Below are positions 63,852 through 64,000 of a stretch of DNA of 64,000 nt, piece after piece. A model generated the notes under the pieces. The model searched no databases, was not told the origin of the DNA, and was given only the letters and a program-made list of their open reading frames with translations. This stretch comes from an uncultured Bacteroidales bacterium (GTDB lineage: Bacteria; Bacteroidota; Bacteroidia; Bacteroidales; CAIXZF01), in NCBI GenBank assembly GCA_903923925.1, contig CAIXZF010000113.1:88058-152057 (forward strand). The letters run 5' to 3'. The position numbers and the translations under genes were made by a program. Position 1 is the first letter of the stretch. Each line of letters begins with the position of its first letter.

Positions 63852-63860
63852 TATTGTTAG

Positions 63861-63868
63861 CAAATATA
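63861..63868 (-). promoter_or_regulatory. -7 box of the AlbA_2 gene
   Basis: On the minus strand TATATTTG ends nine bases before the ATG at 63851, so the leader would be very short or absent. No clear -33 match. Confidence 0.4.
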
Positions 63869-63927
63869 CATTACAAACCTGTGGTTTTCACACAGACGCA
63901 TAAAAATCCAGTCCGGATCTCAGGCGC

Positions 63928-63959
63928 TTTGCGTGCTCGAGGCACAATCTTTATCTTAG
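63928..63959 (+). promoter_or_regulatory. Promoter for the gene at the right edge
   Basis: TTTG (63928-63931), then a 20-bp spacer, then TATCTTAG (63952-63959), close to TAnnTTTG. The spacing is the standard one. An ATG follows 26 bp later. Confidence 0.45.
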
Positions 63960-63985
63960 CGCATTAATCATTAATCTTACAAATT

Positions 63986-64000
63986 ATGAAACGAGCATGC
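63986..64000 (+). CDS. Possible start of a gene cut by the right edge
   Basis: Five codons (MKRAC) are visible after the promoter candidate. The basic start would suit a signal peptide or any other protein. Nothing more can be said. Confidence 0.35.

Overview
The window looks like the chromosome of a Bacteroidota bacterium, probably a free-living Bacteroidales or Marinilabiliales relative. This rests on: a gliding-motility/type IX secretion C-terminal domain on a giant repeat protein; a complex I operon with a short NuoG; an AT-rich composition with few Shine-Dalgarno sequences; and many promoters with the Bacteroidota -7 box TAnnTTTG. No tRNA, rRNA or CRISPR array was seen. Family calls come from reading motifs, not from database searches.

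Positions 1-24,437 (all minus strand) are a signalling and cell-surface block. They hold a response regulator cut by the window edge and its TPR sensor kinase, a giant secreted Ig/PKD-like repeat protein broken by one frameshift (about 3,720 residues if repaired, about 25 repeat units), three hybrid PAS/receiver kinases and a membrane kinase. None of the complete signalling proteins carries a DNA-binding output domain.

Positions 24,500-30,513 (minus strand) hold housekeeping genes: an AsmA-like protein, an RluB-type pseudouridine synthase with a tandemly repeated charged N-terminus, a YraN/UPF0102 protein and an LD-carboxypeptidase. A truncated HTH gene lies among them on the plus strand.

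Positions 30,839-48,492 (plus strand) hold RNase R, overlapping by four bases a secreted lamin-tail protein, and then a complete 14-gene nuoABCDEFGHIJKLMN operon for respiratory complex I.

Positions 48,500-64,000 are an accessory island. After a polytopic membrane protein comes a 4.0-kb recombinase-in-trio (RIT) type element: three overlapping tyrosine recombinase genes between 292-bp inverted arms. Each arm contains the 3' end of an IS66-type transposase gene pointing outward and a perfect 32-bp palindrome. Then follow a decayed small gene, an RloA/RloB (AbiL-like) pair behind a palindromic operator, a tyrosine-recombinase fragment, a DarT/DarG toxin-antitoxin pair, a Fic protein gene bracketed by 54-bp direct repeats, an AbiEi-like antitoxin without its toxin, a small antitoxin-like gene and an AlbA_2/RecG-like regulator. 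This is a defence/toxin-antitoxin island next to mobile-element scars. The most unusual items are the RIT/IS66 architecture and the Fic cassette with its duplicated operator-like repeat.
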